This document shows, one piece after another, positions 1 to 7,860 of a stretch of 55,265 nucleotides of DNA. Positions within the stretch are counted from its first letter, which is position 1; every line of letters begins with the position of its first letter. Source of the stretch: Promethearchaeota archaeon Loki_b31 (lineage in GTDB: Archaea > Asgardarchaeota > Lokiarchaeia > Sigyniarchaeales > SOKP01); the NCBI GenBank assembly GCA_005222975.1, contig NJBI01000017.1, forward strand, positions 1 to 55,265, read 5' to 3'. Under the pieces are notes generated by a model. The model was not told where the DNA came from and did no database searches. It worked only from the letters and a program-made list of their open reading frames with translations. Made by a program: the position numbers and the translations under genes.

Positions 1-121
1 CTACTAATATTTCATTAAAAAACAAATGCTTTTGTATCTTCTCTCTTCTGTTCTTAAATACATAGATGAAAGTTATAATTGAATAACCAATAAAAATCAA
101 AGAGGTTGGTAAATAGTACAT
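1..121 (-). CDS. N-terminus of a membrane-anchored protein, cut by window edge
   Basis: An open frame reads leftward from an ATG at 119-121 to the window edge with no stop, giving about 40 residues. It starts MYYLPTSLIFIGYSIITFIY, one hydrophobic segment, then turns basic (FKNRREKIQK). This is what a single-pass or multi-pass membrane protein start looks like. It lies upstream of nothing else in the window on the left, and the next gene on the same strand begins 90 bp to its right. The function cannot be judged from this fragment, and it could also be a chance open frame. Confidence 0.4.
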   Translation of the reverse strand, partial: MYYLPTSLIFIGYSIITFIYVFKNRREKIQKHLFFNEILV

Positions 122-213
122 TTTTAATCATTAAAGTCGAATAATTTAAATATTTTTACTTATTGTGTGAATTAATTAATCAGAAACCGTCCCGAAACTT
201 CTTTTCAAGGTCT

Positions 214-1320
214 TCAAATCCAAGTCAGAATAATTGTATAATAATCGAAATTAAAAAAAAACCTAATAAACAAATAGAAAAGGCTACTTCCAATAGGGAT
301 TAATAAATTATCGGATATATCAATTGGCTTATTAGTGAAAATATCAAAAAGTAAGAACGCAAAAGTAAAAATAAACGCCCAATAAAATCCAACAAAAAGA
401 AAGCATATTATAAAACATGCGATTATTCCGGCTATTGAACCTTGCCAAGATTTTTCTTTATTCCATCTAATTTTATTTTTCCCGAATCGTATTCCCACTT
501 GGCTCGTTGCTAAATCTGCAATAGAACTTATTCCTAAAATCGTTAAAAAAACCATAGGTGGAGTAAGTAAGGCAGCAACCATCTGACCAATTGCAAAATA
601 GAGATAGGTACCATAACCATTTTTCTCTTCTTCATTGAGTAAAATATTGCTGAGAAAGTTAAAGGGAAAAGCAAAGAATCTAACTTTTCGGGTTAATTCA
701 TTTGCTAAAATAATCAAGCAAAAACCATAGAAAAAGAAAAATATTAGGTAATAAAACCAACCTAAAGAAAATAAAACCTCACTAATACTATTTGGCTCGC
801 TCAATATTTTTAAGAACAAGCGAAACATATTGTTATCATCCGGAATCATCCCACTAATTGAGCCTGAAAGGTTTCTCACAAAATCAACACCTAAATACCA
901 TACCACAAACAAACCTACAAAAATTAAAACATGAGGGATTTTTCTGTATGTATCTCCCCTAAGTTTACTTCTCTTATTTGTCTTTTCCTCTAACGAATTC
1001 CAAAATTTCGATAAATCTTTGTTTTTAAAAACAAGCTTAAAAAAAAATAAAATACCCGTCGATATCAAAATTATCGCACCAATTATAAGCAAGGGGAGCC
1101 CTAACGCAAGAGAGAAGATTGGTATTGTATCTGAATAAAGCGTTACGTCTTGAAACATTAGTAATTCTATAATTATAATTATAGTAAAAGTCAAAAATAA
1201 GGCGCCAAAACCAAAAAAATTGCTAAAAACTTCCTTTTTATATGAAAAATGCATATAACAAAATAATACAAGAAAATAAGAAATTGAAATTAAGATAAAC
1301 CAATATAAAAAATCTGCCAT
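214..1320 (-). CDS. Dolichol/polyprenol kinase-family membrane protein
   Basis: This is a 368-residue polytopic membrane protein with about nine or ten hydrophobic segments. Two landmarks fit the CTP-dependent lipid kinase family (SEC59 dolichol kinase, phytol kinase, DGK1). One is a cytosolic RKIPH motif near residue 128. The other is a conserved acidic loop near residues 265-290, with DLATSQVGIRFGKNK followed by KSWQGSIAG, matching the family's D-x2-AS-x2-G and KSxxGS nucleotide-binding signature. The family phosphorylates polyprenol-type alcohols with CTP at the membrane. A role in recycling archaeal polyprenyl phosphate for glycosylation or lipid synthesis is plausible but is inference. 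The C-terminal 50 residues are more hydrophobic than usual. Confidence 0.7.
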   Translation of the reverse strand: MADFLYWFILISISYFLVLFCYMHFSYKKEVFSNFFGFGALFLTFTIIIIIELLMFQDVTLYSDTIPIFSLALGLPLLIIGAIILISTGILFFFKLVFKNKDLSKFWNSLEEKTNKRSKLRGDTYRKIPHVLIFVGLFVVWYLGVDFVRNLSGSISGMIPDDNNMFRLFLKILSEPNSISEVLFSLGWFYYLIFFFFYGFCLIILANELTRKVRFFAFPFNFLSNILLNEEEKNGYGTYLYFAIGQMVAALLTPPMVFLTILGISSIADLATSQVGIRFGKNKIRWNKEKSWQGSIAGIIACFIICFLFVGFYWAFIFTFAFLLFDIFTNKPIDISDNLLIPIGSSLFYLFIRFFFNFDYYTIILTWI

Positions 1321-1404
1321 ATTTATTTCAAATTTAATAAATTAATTCCTAATATTAAATATAGGAGTTTTATTCTTTAATTAAGGTTATCTACATCAGT
1401 AAAA

Positions 1405-2007
1405 ATGAAAAAAATTATACTCGCATCAAAGTCTATCGATCGAAAAAAAACTTTCAACCGTTTAAACATTCCGTTTGAAACTATAATTACGGATATAGAC
1501 GAAGCATATTACAAAGGCATATTTTCAAATCCAGTTGAATTAGTTAAAGAAATAGCTAAAGCTAAGGCATTAAGAGCTAAAGATTTGTTAAAAAATAAAA
1601 AAATGGAAGCGATAATAATTGCTGCTGATACAATTGTGGAATTTAAGGGTAAAATCATAGGCAAAGCGAAAAATAAAGCTCAAGCATTTCAAATATTGAA
1701 ATCTTTAATAAATCGTTCTCATAACCTAATTACAGGCGTGGCAATAACGGAGTTAAACGACCCAAAAGTCGTGGTTGATTACGATTGTACTATCGTTACT
1801 TTTTTAGATATTTCTGATAATGAAATTCGGAATTACATTAATACCGAGGAATGGAAAGGTAGAGCGGGCGCATATTCCATTAGAGATCGGGCAAGCTTAT
1901 TTATCAAGGAAATTCGAGGGTCCCCCTCAAATGTTATAGGTTTGCCAATGCAAAAAATATTTGAAATTTTAAAAAAAGATTTTAGCTTGAATTTATTTGA
2001 TACTTAG
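1405..2007 (+). CDS. maf: Maf-family nucleotide pyrophosphatase
   Basis: This 200-residue protein has the full Maf/Ham1-fold signature: an N-terminal LASKSIDRK (family LASxSPRR), AADTIV near residue 73, and a C-terminal block WKGRAGAYSIRDRASLFI with SPSNVIGLP. Maf proteins hydrolyse non-canonical or modified nucleoside triphosphates such as dTTP, UTP and methylated bases to the monophosphate, acting as house-cleaning enzymes. The length is normal. It is divergent from the kinase-like gene at 214-1320, with about 80 bp between starts, so the two may share a promoter region. One deviation is that SPRR is replaced by SIDR, so the second arginine-type contact is shifted; activity is still likely. 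Confidence 0.88.
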   Translation: MKKIILASKSIDRKKTFNRLNIPFETIITDIDEAYYKGIFSNPVELVKEIAKAKALRAKDLLKNKKMEAIIIAADTIVEFKGKIIGKAKNKAQAFQILKSLINRSHNLITGVAITELNDPKVVVDYDCTIVTFLDISDNEIRNYINTEEWKGRAGAYSIRDRASLFIKEIRGSPSNVIGLPMQKIFEILKKDFSLNLFDT

Positions 2008-2044
2008 TTAAATTCGGGATGGATATAATAAAAAGATATACTTC

Positions 2045-2215
2045 TTAATTTTCTGAAATTTCTTTCCACATTTTTAAATTTTCATAGAATTTTAGCATTC
2101 TCTCAAGTCTACTAATCATTTCTTCATAGTAGTCACGATCAGCGTACTGATTTTTAACCAATTTCTCGGCTAAAGCTAAACTGTTTTTATATTGTAGTAT
2201 TTTATCCTCAATCAC
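2045..2215 (-). CDS. Small predicted coiled-coil protein (56 aa)
   Basis: A short frame starts at a GTG (2213-2215) and ends at TAA. It encodes a charged helical peptide containing DKILQYKNSLALAEKL and YEEMISRLERMLKFYENLK, with heptad-like spacing of Leu/Ile/Met. An in-frame stop lies shortly upstream and there is no ATG, so GTG is the most likely start. It fills most of the otherwise empty interval between maf and the membrane protein at 2420. The composition (few Cys, many K/E/L) is protein-like, not random for this AT content. No function can be assigned. Confidence 0.45.
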   Translation of the reverse strand: MIEDKILQYKNSLALAEKLVKNQYADRDYYEEMISRLERMLKFYENLKMWKEISEN

Positions 2216-2419
2216 ATAGTTTTTTCGAATGGCTTTTTATTTAAAACAAAAAAATATCTGTATATTATCACGGTAGTTTTGAATCTAAAAAAATAATGAA
2301 TAAATATCAAAAATCTACCTTAAATTAACGTAATTGATATTTTTGAAATGAAAATATTAAATGCTTTTATAGATTAATTTCTTTATAAAAAAATTACTAC
2401 TTTAAAAAATGATGTAAAA

Positions 2420-2764
2420 ATGACTAAACACTACAAAAATGAAGAAATAATGAAAATTTTAACGGTACTAGGAGCAATAGTAGGACTGGTATATATTATT
2501 AATGGTTTTGCTGGCTTAGCTGGAATGGGTTTTTTACCCATCATAGTCAACATCCAGCTTCTAGATGTAATAATCAGTTTAATTATTGGACTCATAATTG
2601 TTATTCTAACATTTCTAGTAGCTTTAAAACCAAATCAACCACTTCCGTTTCATTGGCTTGTATTAATAATCCTTGCGATATTGCTGGTGATTTTTAGTGC
2701 GGGAATTTGGGCTTGTGTACTTGTATTAATCGCTGCCATTATTGGTTTGATTGAAGAATTATAA
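2420..2764 (+). CDS. Small four-helix membrane protein, function unknown
   Basis: This 114-residue protein is almost entirely hydrophobic. Segments are at about 10-33, 37-48, 50-68 and 78-112, with few charges and a short polar N-terminus. A second in-frame ATG at 2450 (MKILTVLG) would remove the polar leader and place the first helix at the N-terminus, so the true start is uncertain. It has no enzyme motif. Lys/Asn at the loop between helices 3 and 4 (LKPNQPLPFHW) is the only long polar stretch. Convergent with the ATP-grasp gene that follows. Confidence 0.6.
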   Translation: MTKHYKNEEIMKILTVLGAIVGLVYIINGFAGLAGMGFLPIIVNIQLLDVIISLIIGLIIVILTFLVALKPNQPLPFHWLVLIILAILLVIFSAGIWACVLVLIAAIIGLIEEL

Positions 2765-2804
2765 TTCCAAAACTAAACTCGAAAAATTTTTATTTTTTTC
2801 AAAA

Positions 2805-3674
2805 CTAGACTTTAGTATTTTCCAAAAAGTAGGATACGATTTCTTCTGCCAAATTGATTTCAGTCACTTTTTGAAGTGCTGTAAATCCTGGAATGGAATT
2901 TACTTCCAAAACTAATAAACCTTTTTCGCTTTCAACGATATCAACACCGGCAATTTCGGTTTTTGTAATTTTTGCTGCTTTTATTGCTAGAGTTTTTAAC
3001 TCTTCTGTGAGTTCTAATGGCTCCATTCTTGCGCCTGCATGAATATTAGTTTTCCAGTTATCACTTACTCTATACATTCCGGCTATAGCTTTATCACCTA
3101 AAACTAAAATTCGGATGTCTCGATTAAAATGTTCGATAAATTCTTGGAGATAAAATATTTCGTTTAATTGGCTTAAAGTATATATAACATTCTCTGCAAA
3201 GCCTTTATCGTTTATTCTGGTAATACCAACGCCTTTCGAACCATATAACGGTTTTAGTACAATATCCCCTCCAAGTTCCTCAAACGCCTCTATAGCGTCG
3301 TTGGGATTTTCGCAAATAATCGTTTTTGGAGTTGGAATTTTATACCTTTCTAAATAAATTGAAGTAAGAAATTTATCACTCGCTATTTCTAAGGATTCTC
3401 TTGAATTTATTAATTTAATTCCATATTCTTCAATTGCGCTTAACAAATCAAGCCTAAAAAATATTTTTTGAGTTGGAGCAGCCCCAAACCCTCTTACAAG
3501 AGCCGCAAATGGATCAAGTTCTTCAAATTGTTCTTGAAAATGACTTATTTTAATCTTTACTTTTATTGTTGATGGAACGAAATATTTAACATTATATCCT
3601 CTTTTTTCAAATTCTTTAGATAAAATTTGAACTTCAGGATCTTCCGGCTTTGGAGTAATTATCATAGAATACAC
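2805..3674 (-). CDS. RimK-type ATP-grasp ligase
   Basis: This 289-residue protein has the ATP-grasp fold of the RimK/LysX/MptN group. It has an N-terminal Rossmann-like domain (MIITPKPEDPEV), a central KFLTSIYLERYKIPTP substrate-binding helix, an ATP-binding loop LKPLYGSKGVGI near residue 140, and a C-terminal LLVLEVNSIPGFTALQK, where E and N ligate Mg. Family members join glutamate or a related amino acid to a carboxylate. In methanogens the closest relatives make tetrahydromethanopterin glutamate side chains, and others act on the LysW carrier. Which substrate is used cannot be read from this window. Two starts are possible (M1 or M4); an AGGTAAT-like element precedes M1. Confidence 0.82.
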   Translation of the reverse strand: MYSMIITPKPEDPEVQILSKEFEKRGYNVKYFVPSTIKVKIKISHFQEQFEELDPFAALVRGFGAAPTQKIFFRLDLLSAIEEYGIKLINSRESLEIASDKFLTSIYLERYKIPTPKTIICENPNDAIEAFEELGGDIVLKPLYGSKGVGITRINDKGFAENVIYTLSQLNEIFYLQEFIEHFNRDIRILVLGDKAIAGMYRVSDNWKTNIHAGARMEPLELTEELKTLAIKAAKITKTEIAGVDIVESEKGLLVLEVNSIPGFTALQKVTEINLAEEIVSYFLENTKV

Positions 3675-3748
3675 ATTTTATTACCTCTTAAAAAATTACT
3701 TAAATCAACTGACACTAAATAAATAAATTTAAGTTCTTATATATATAT

Positions 3749-4360
3749 ATGAAGTCAATGGATTCTAAAGACGCAGAAAACGAAACGGAAAAATTAACAA
3801 AAGTACTTTCTATTGTTCAAAATCTTTACTATAAGAAGAAGGAACAATTAGACGATTTAAAATTAGAAATCTCTGAATTACACACCGTTTTAGATTATTT
3901 AAACTCATTGATTTCAAAGCAATCGTTTTCAAGTGCAGATGAAATTTATTCGAAGCTTTTAGATCGTGAAGAGAAATCGATTGATGATTATTTTAAAAAA
4001 GATATTTCTCAGGAAGATTTTGACGGAACTAAGATTAAAAGAAAAATTTTCTCGAGTCAAAATCAGAATGAAGAAAATTTATTATGTGTGCTTAACCTCT
4101 ACGACTTTAAAAGAGTTGAGATAAAATTTATTGATCCTGAAAAAAGGGAGATACAAGAAACTTCAGAGAATTTTATTAACGTTTTTCTCAAGGGAGCGCT
4201 TATTAAAATAAAAGAAAATAACCCTAATTTGAGCATTAATTACACTTTTTTCAAAAATTCCGATAAAGTTGAATATATTCACATATCTAATTTAAGTTCA
4301 ATTGAAGACTATGATTTGATAACGGACAAAATCCGCGAATTATTAGCGTGTGAAAAATAA
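3749..4360 (+). CDS. Conserved-looking coiled-coil protein of unknown function; host gene of module copy 1
   Basis: This 203-residue protein has an N-terminal helix with coiled-coil character (about residues 10-60, YKKKEQLDDLKLEISELH) and an alpha/beta C-terminal half from about residue 95 (KIKRKIFSSQ to IRELLACEK). I do not recognise the family. Its importance here is positional: module copy 1 begins about 105 bp after its stop, and a degraded copy of its last 30 codons is found on the far side of the module (7587-7680). The ATG at 3749 follows a short run of TA repeats with a TATA-like sequence, which suits a promoter close to the start. Confidence 0.65.
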   Translation: MKSMDSKDAENETEKLTKVLSIVQNLYYKKKEQLDDLKLEISELHTVLDYLNSLISKQSFSSADEIYSKLLDREEKSIDDYFKKDISQEDFDGTKIKRKIFSSQNQNEENLLCVLNLYDFKRVEIKFIDPEKREIQETSENFINVFLKGALIKIKENNPNLSINYTFFKNSDKVEYIHISNLSSIEDYDLITDKIRELLACEK

Positions 4361-4467
4361 GCTCTTTAAGAAACGTTGAATTGATAAAGTTTTCATTGCA
4401 AAAGTCTTGTTCTTGCTCTTTGCTGGAAATAAAAATCTAAAAACTCGAACACCTCATCATTTTTTGT

Positions 4468-4502
4468 TTAAATAAAACTGTATTAATTAGGTAGTAAAAG
4501 AT
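4468..4502 (+). promoter_or_regulatory. Conserved promoter and leader of module copy 1
   Basis: A TTTAAATA box (4468-4475) is followed by the leader TAATTAGGTAGTAAAAGA (4485-4502) and then the orfA1 ATG at 4518. The same box, leader and spacing occur before the other two orfA copies (43165-43199 on plus, 29336-29370 on minus), while the sequence further upstream differs. The box is about 50 bp from the ATG in each copy. That pattern fits an archaeal TATA box and a short conserved 5' leader carried by the module itself. Confidence 0.6.
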
Positions 4503-4517
4503 TTAAAATAACAAATT

Positions 4518-5129
4518 ATGACGGACTATATTGAAGATCCCTATATTGAATCAGAATATGATTATATTTTTAATGATTGGTATGAAATTGAGGGCGTAAG
4601 AAAAATAAAGGAACTTTCACGCCAACTCCGAACTTTTTTCAATTATAAGGCTGAAGTAATAAGATATCTATTTCGACCCAGTCCGAATCTTGCCGAAAAT
4701 GATACAAACACTAAATTTTTCAGTCGAAAGCAAGAAATTGAATCATTAACTCGTGAATTCATAATCTTTTTAAAAAAGTTTAAGGAAAATGGACAAACAA
4801 TTGAGCAAGGGATTCAATCTCTCTTTTTTGACAATAATAAAACACCATTGAATATACTCTCAGAGATCACTGAGAAATTGTCTATGTTGCTTCACTATTT
4901 TTCAGAGGAAAGCATTTACGATCATCCTAAATTTCTCAAATTTAATGTGATATTAGCACAAAATATATGTTTGGTGAAAAAATGCCTGAATGCACAATTT
5001 AGTGAATTTTTTGAGGAACTTGAAATAAATTACAATAATTTAGAAGGAGAACTTGAACATTTCTTTGAAATAATGTTAAATGAGCAGAAAAAATCGAAAA
5101 AACAACTTGAGGAGAGATTAGCTTCATGA
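4518..5129 (+). CDS. OrfA1: helical partner protein of the repeated two-gene module
   Basis: This 203-residue, mostly helical, charged protein is about four-fifths identical to OrfA3 by eye and clearly homologous to OrfA2. Fixed features in all three are an acidic N-terminus (MTDYIED..), DWYEIEGVRKIKELSRQL, RTFFNYK, a central SRKQEIESL block, FLKFNVILAQNICLVKKCL with two cysteines, and a basic LEERL tail. No enzyme motif is visible. Its stop overlaps the orfB1 start in an ATGA, so the two are translationally coupled and probably act together. It could be a regulator, an inhibitor or a structural subunit of OrfB; nothing in the sequence decides. Confidence 0.8.
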   Translation: MTDYIEDPYIESEYDYIFNDWYEIEGVRKIKELSRQLRTFFNYKAEVIRYLFRPSPNLAENDTNTKFFSRKQEIESLTREFIIFLKKFKENGQTIEQGIQSLFFDNNKTPLNILSEITEKLSMLLHYFSEESIYDHPKFLKFNVILAQNICLVKKCLNAQFSEFFEELEINYNNLEGELEHFFEIMLNEQKKSKKQLEERLAS

Positions 5130-7546
5130 AGGCATACACCAATGTGTCGCGGAAAGTCGTGGGGGAGGATCGCATTGCTATCTGCCCGCAATTCGGTTGC
5201 GATTATATGAAGCGGGTAAAACCGCTTAAATTTGGATTTCTCGGGTTTGAGAAGTATCCTAAATGCAAGACGCATCACTTACCCTTGGTGTATGTGGATG
5301 AGAGAATTGGAGAATTCGTGGATGGAGCATTGGCGTGCTTGTTTGACAAGGCGGGGCTCCCTCCAAGTGATCTACTGGAATTGGTCGCTTCACACTACCA
5401 CGATGAATTGGATCCATTCGTTCACGGATGGGTATACTGCGTCACGACTGGAAGGGGAGCACCTATCGTGTCTCGCTACTTGGATTCGATTTCGAAAGCG
5501 TACATGAAGAACCTCAATAGAAAGCAAGTCAAGGCGATCATGAAAGATGGGAACAAAAAAGATGTAGACAAATACCAAGCTGTCAAGAAGGGATTGAAAA
5601 AAATCACCGCACAGTACACCCGCCTCCTCAAACACCTCCGAGCACATTCGGAGGTTCTTGTGGATATTAAAAATCTTAAGTCGCTCTCAAGGAAACTTCG
5701 AAATGACTTGAATGAGTGGCAAGAGGGAATCATTCGTGATTATTTAGGGAAAAAATCTCAAGATAAATCTAACAGAATGACGATCGAGGAAGTAAAATAC
5801 TATTATGACCAGATTCTTAATGTGGGCACCTGTCGAAGCTTACTTGGAATGAAGACCGAATTCAAGAAAGTAAAGATAACCGCGTTTGATCGGTTTTCGG
5901 CTTATGTGGAGTTTTTTTCTGAAGGTATTACTGAAAAATATACAAAATCTGATATTAAAGGACTTTATTTAGATATTAAAATAAATCCAATTAAAAAGGA
6001 GTCAATAAAAAAAATGAAAACGAAAGAAAAATTTGAAGGAAATAAAGATCTAAAAACAATTAAAGAATATTTAAGAAATCTTGATTGGAAGAGTTTATCT
6101 AATAATTGGGTTGTATTACTTAGAGAACACCACACTAAACCTTATGAGAAAATCCTACTTGATCCTCATAAAGATCCTTCCAATGAAAATCCTTTATGGA
6201 AACATGAGATTTGGTTGAAGCGAGTATATGCTGATGAAAAATATGATTTTTCTGATAGTCTTATTTCTCGAATTACTGGTATTTCTCGGATTACAGTCAG
6301 AAAATACCGTTTGAAATTTAATATTAGCTATTCCTACTACAACATGACTCAAAAACCAATTCTTAGTAAAGAATTGATTGAGAAAAGGGAGAAGATTCGT
6401 AATTTTAATTGGAAAATAAATACTAATTGGATGATACCTGTCGGGGGACACGGTGATTTTTTAATCCTTAACCCAAGCGAATATTGCAGTCCTGAAAACC
6501 CTTTATACAAGCATAAGGTTTGGTTAAAAAGAGTTTATGAAGATGAAGAGCTTGATTTGAATGGAGTTGAGATTGCTAAAATATGCGGTCTAAAAGATCA
6601 GAAACCTATTAGTTATTGGAGAAAAAGATTAGGGATACATAAAAAAAGAAAAGGTGTTTATATAAATACACAAGGGCAAAAGGTGGTTCTCACTCCAAAT
6701 ACCTATACACACCCTCAGCGTGGTAGAGTTCATAAACGTGCTGAACATAAACTAATCATGGAAAGATATTTAAATAAAAGTCTATCAAGACACCAATTAG
6801 AAACACATCCAGATTTGATTCAGGGATTGTTAGGAGAAGAGGTGTATTTTTATATAAAGAAGAATTGTCATGTCCACCATATCAATTATGTAGGTACAGA
6901 CAATAGAATCGAGAATCTTTGGCTATTTTCTACTAATCGCGCACATGGATTAGTGGTTAATGAGCTACATCAATGCCTTTCAATTTTGATTAAGTTACAT
7001 CAAATTTTTTTTAAGGAGGGTAAATATTTTCTAAATCAAGATTTTGATTGTCGTCGGTTAGAAAGGGATGATATTCGAGGAAACTTAAATTTTGATAGTA
7101 TAATAAGTCATTATCTCTCCCGATTTTATAATAAGAGTAGAAATTCTTTTAGTGTAGCGATGCCTGCATCCTATAAAAATCCCTTTATTTCTCTAAAAAA
7201 AGGAATGGATTATGCTTATATATATGAACATAGGTATATCATCGAACAATATTATAGGACGCTTTTAAGAAAAAATACAAAATTACCAGAGGAACATAAT
7301 GATTATAAAAAAGCTAAAGAATTCATAAATCCTCAAGGATTTTTAAAACCCGATGCTCTCGTGCACCATGTAAATTTCGATTCTCGAGATAATCGGATAT
7401 CGAATTTATATGTGTGTAATATTTCTGAACATCGGCTTTGTCATGGATCAATATACCAATCAGTCGAAAGATTACTTGATATGGGATTGATTTATTTCTG
7501 TAACGGGAAATATTTTTTGGATAACACTTTAACTATTAAAATGTGA
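5126..7546 (+). CDS. OrfB1: conserved N-terminal module protein with double-HNH C-terminus
   Basis: This is an 806-residue protein. Residues 1 to about 280 are shared with OrfB2 and OrfB3, including C20-x4-C25 and C47-x2-H50-H51, a likely zinc site, and an invariant VGTCR.LLG and FDRFSAY near 235-265. After that the sequence is unique. Two tandem DNA-binding-like repeats (about 315-410 and 420-515), each with ENPL(W/Y)KH followed by (I/V)WLKRVY, are followed by two HNH-type nuclease motifs: HVHHINYVGTDNRIENLW near 580 and LVHHVNFDSRDNRISNLY near 744. The HHxN and DNRxxNL pattern is that of homing/phage HNH enzymes. DNA cleavage is therefore likely, but the target and purpose are unknown. The N-terminal third is visibly richer in G+C than the rest (32 of 60 bases at 5401-5460 against 17 of 60 at 7201-7260). 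Confidence 0.8.
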   Translation: MKAYTNVSRKVVGEDRIAICPQFGCDYMKRVKPLKFGFLGFEKYPKCKTHHLPLVYVDERIGEFVDGALACLFDKAGLPPSDLLELVASHYHDELDPFVHGWVYCVTTGRGAPIVSRYLDSISKAYMKNLNRKQVKAIMKDGNKKDVDKYQAVKKGLKKITAQYTRLLKHLRAHSEVLVDIKNLKSLSRKLRNDLNEWQEGIIRDYLGKKSQDKSNRMTIEEVKYYYDQILNVGTCRSLLGMKTEFKKVKITAFDRFSAYVEFFSEGITEKYTKSDIKGLYLDIKINPIKKESIKKMKTKEKFEGNKDLKTIKEYLRNLDWKSLSNNWVVLLREHHTKPYEKILLDPHKDPSNENPLWKHEIWLKRVYADEKYDFSDSLISRITGISRITVRKYRLKFNISYSYYNMTQKPILSKELIEKREKIRNFNWKINTNWMIPVGGHGDFLILNPSEYCSPENPLYKHKVWLKRVYEDEELDLNGVEIAKICGLKDQKPISYWRKRLGIHKKRKGVYINTQGQKVVLTPNTYTHPQRGRVHKRAEHKLIMERYLNKSLSRHQLETHPDLIQGLLGEEVYFYIKKNCHVHHINYVGTDNRIENLWLFSTNRAHGLVVNELHQCLSILIKLHQIFFKEGKYFLNQDFDCRRLERDDIRGNLNFDSIISHYLSRFYNKSRNSFSVAMPASYKNPFISLKKGMDYAYIYEHRYIIEQYYRTLLRKNTKLPEEHNDYKKAKEFINPQGFLKPDALVHHVNFDSRDNRISNLYVCNISEHRLCHGSIYQSVERLLDMGLIYFCNGKYFLDNTLTIKM

Positions 7547-7586
7547 TTTCTTATTTCTATCATCACATTGGATTAATACTTTAATT

Positions 7587-7680
7587 AATCGAATATATTA
7601 CTATTTCTAATTTAAGCGCTATCGAAGATTACGATTTAATAACCGCATAAATACGAGAATTATTAACTCGTGAGATGTAA
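7587..7680 (+). pseudogene. Degraded duplicate of the 3' end of the 3749-4360 gene
   Basis: In one frame this reads EYITISNLSAIEDYDLIT, a stop, then IRELLTREM and a stop. The intact gene ends EYIHISNLSSIEDYDLITDKIRELLACEK. By hand count about 67 of the last 90 nucleotides match with no gaps. It starts about 40 bp after the orfB1 stop, so module copy 1 lies between an intact gene end and this second, decayed gene end. Confidence 0.75.
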
Positions 7681-7741
7681 TCCAACTATAAAATGCGGAT
7701 TAGATAAAGTTTGAATAGTATGTATTATATAAAGATATTAT

Positions 7742-7814
7742 ATTGATTCATTAAAAAACAAAGAATTAATTATTAGATTTGATTGATTAATTAAAATACA
7801 AAGAATTAATTATA
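7742..7814. repeat. Imperfect tandem direct repeat, 33 bp at 40-bp period
   Basis: Two copies (7742-7774 and 7782-7814) share ATTGATT.ATTAAAA and then ACAAAGAATTAATTAT. They lie directly upstream of the gene at 7861, in the interval 7681-7860 that otherwise holds only AT-rich sequence. They might be regulator sites or a slippage duplication. Confidence 0.6.
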
Positions 7815-7860
7815 CAGAATTTTATATTATTTTTAATTAAAAATTTGGAGCGTATGAACA

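Noticed and set aside
5232..5733. Open frames on both strands over the start of orfB1
   Set aside because: They overlap a better gene with homologues in two other places in the window. The G+C-rich N-terminal region makes longer chance frames.
5126..7546. OrfB as a TnpB/IscB-type RuvC nuclease or a transposase
   Set aside because: No RuvC D-E-D set or DDE/tyrosine recombinase motif is visible. HNH and Vsr-like motifs are the only nuclease signatures.
7742..7814. Tandem repeat as a CRISPR start
   Set aside because: Only two units without a unique spacer, period 40, inside a promoter-like region; no cas genes in the window.
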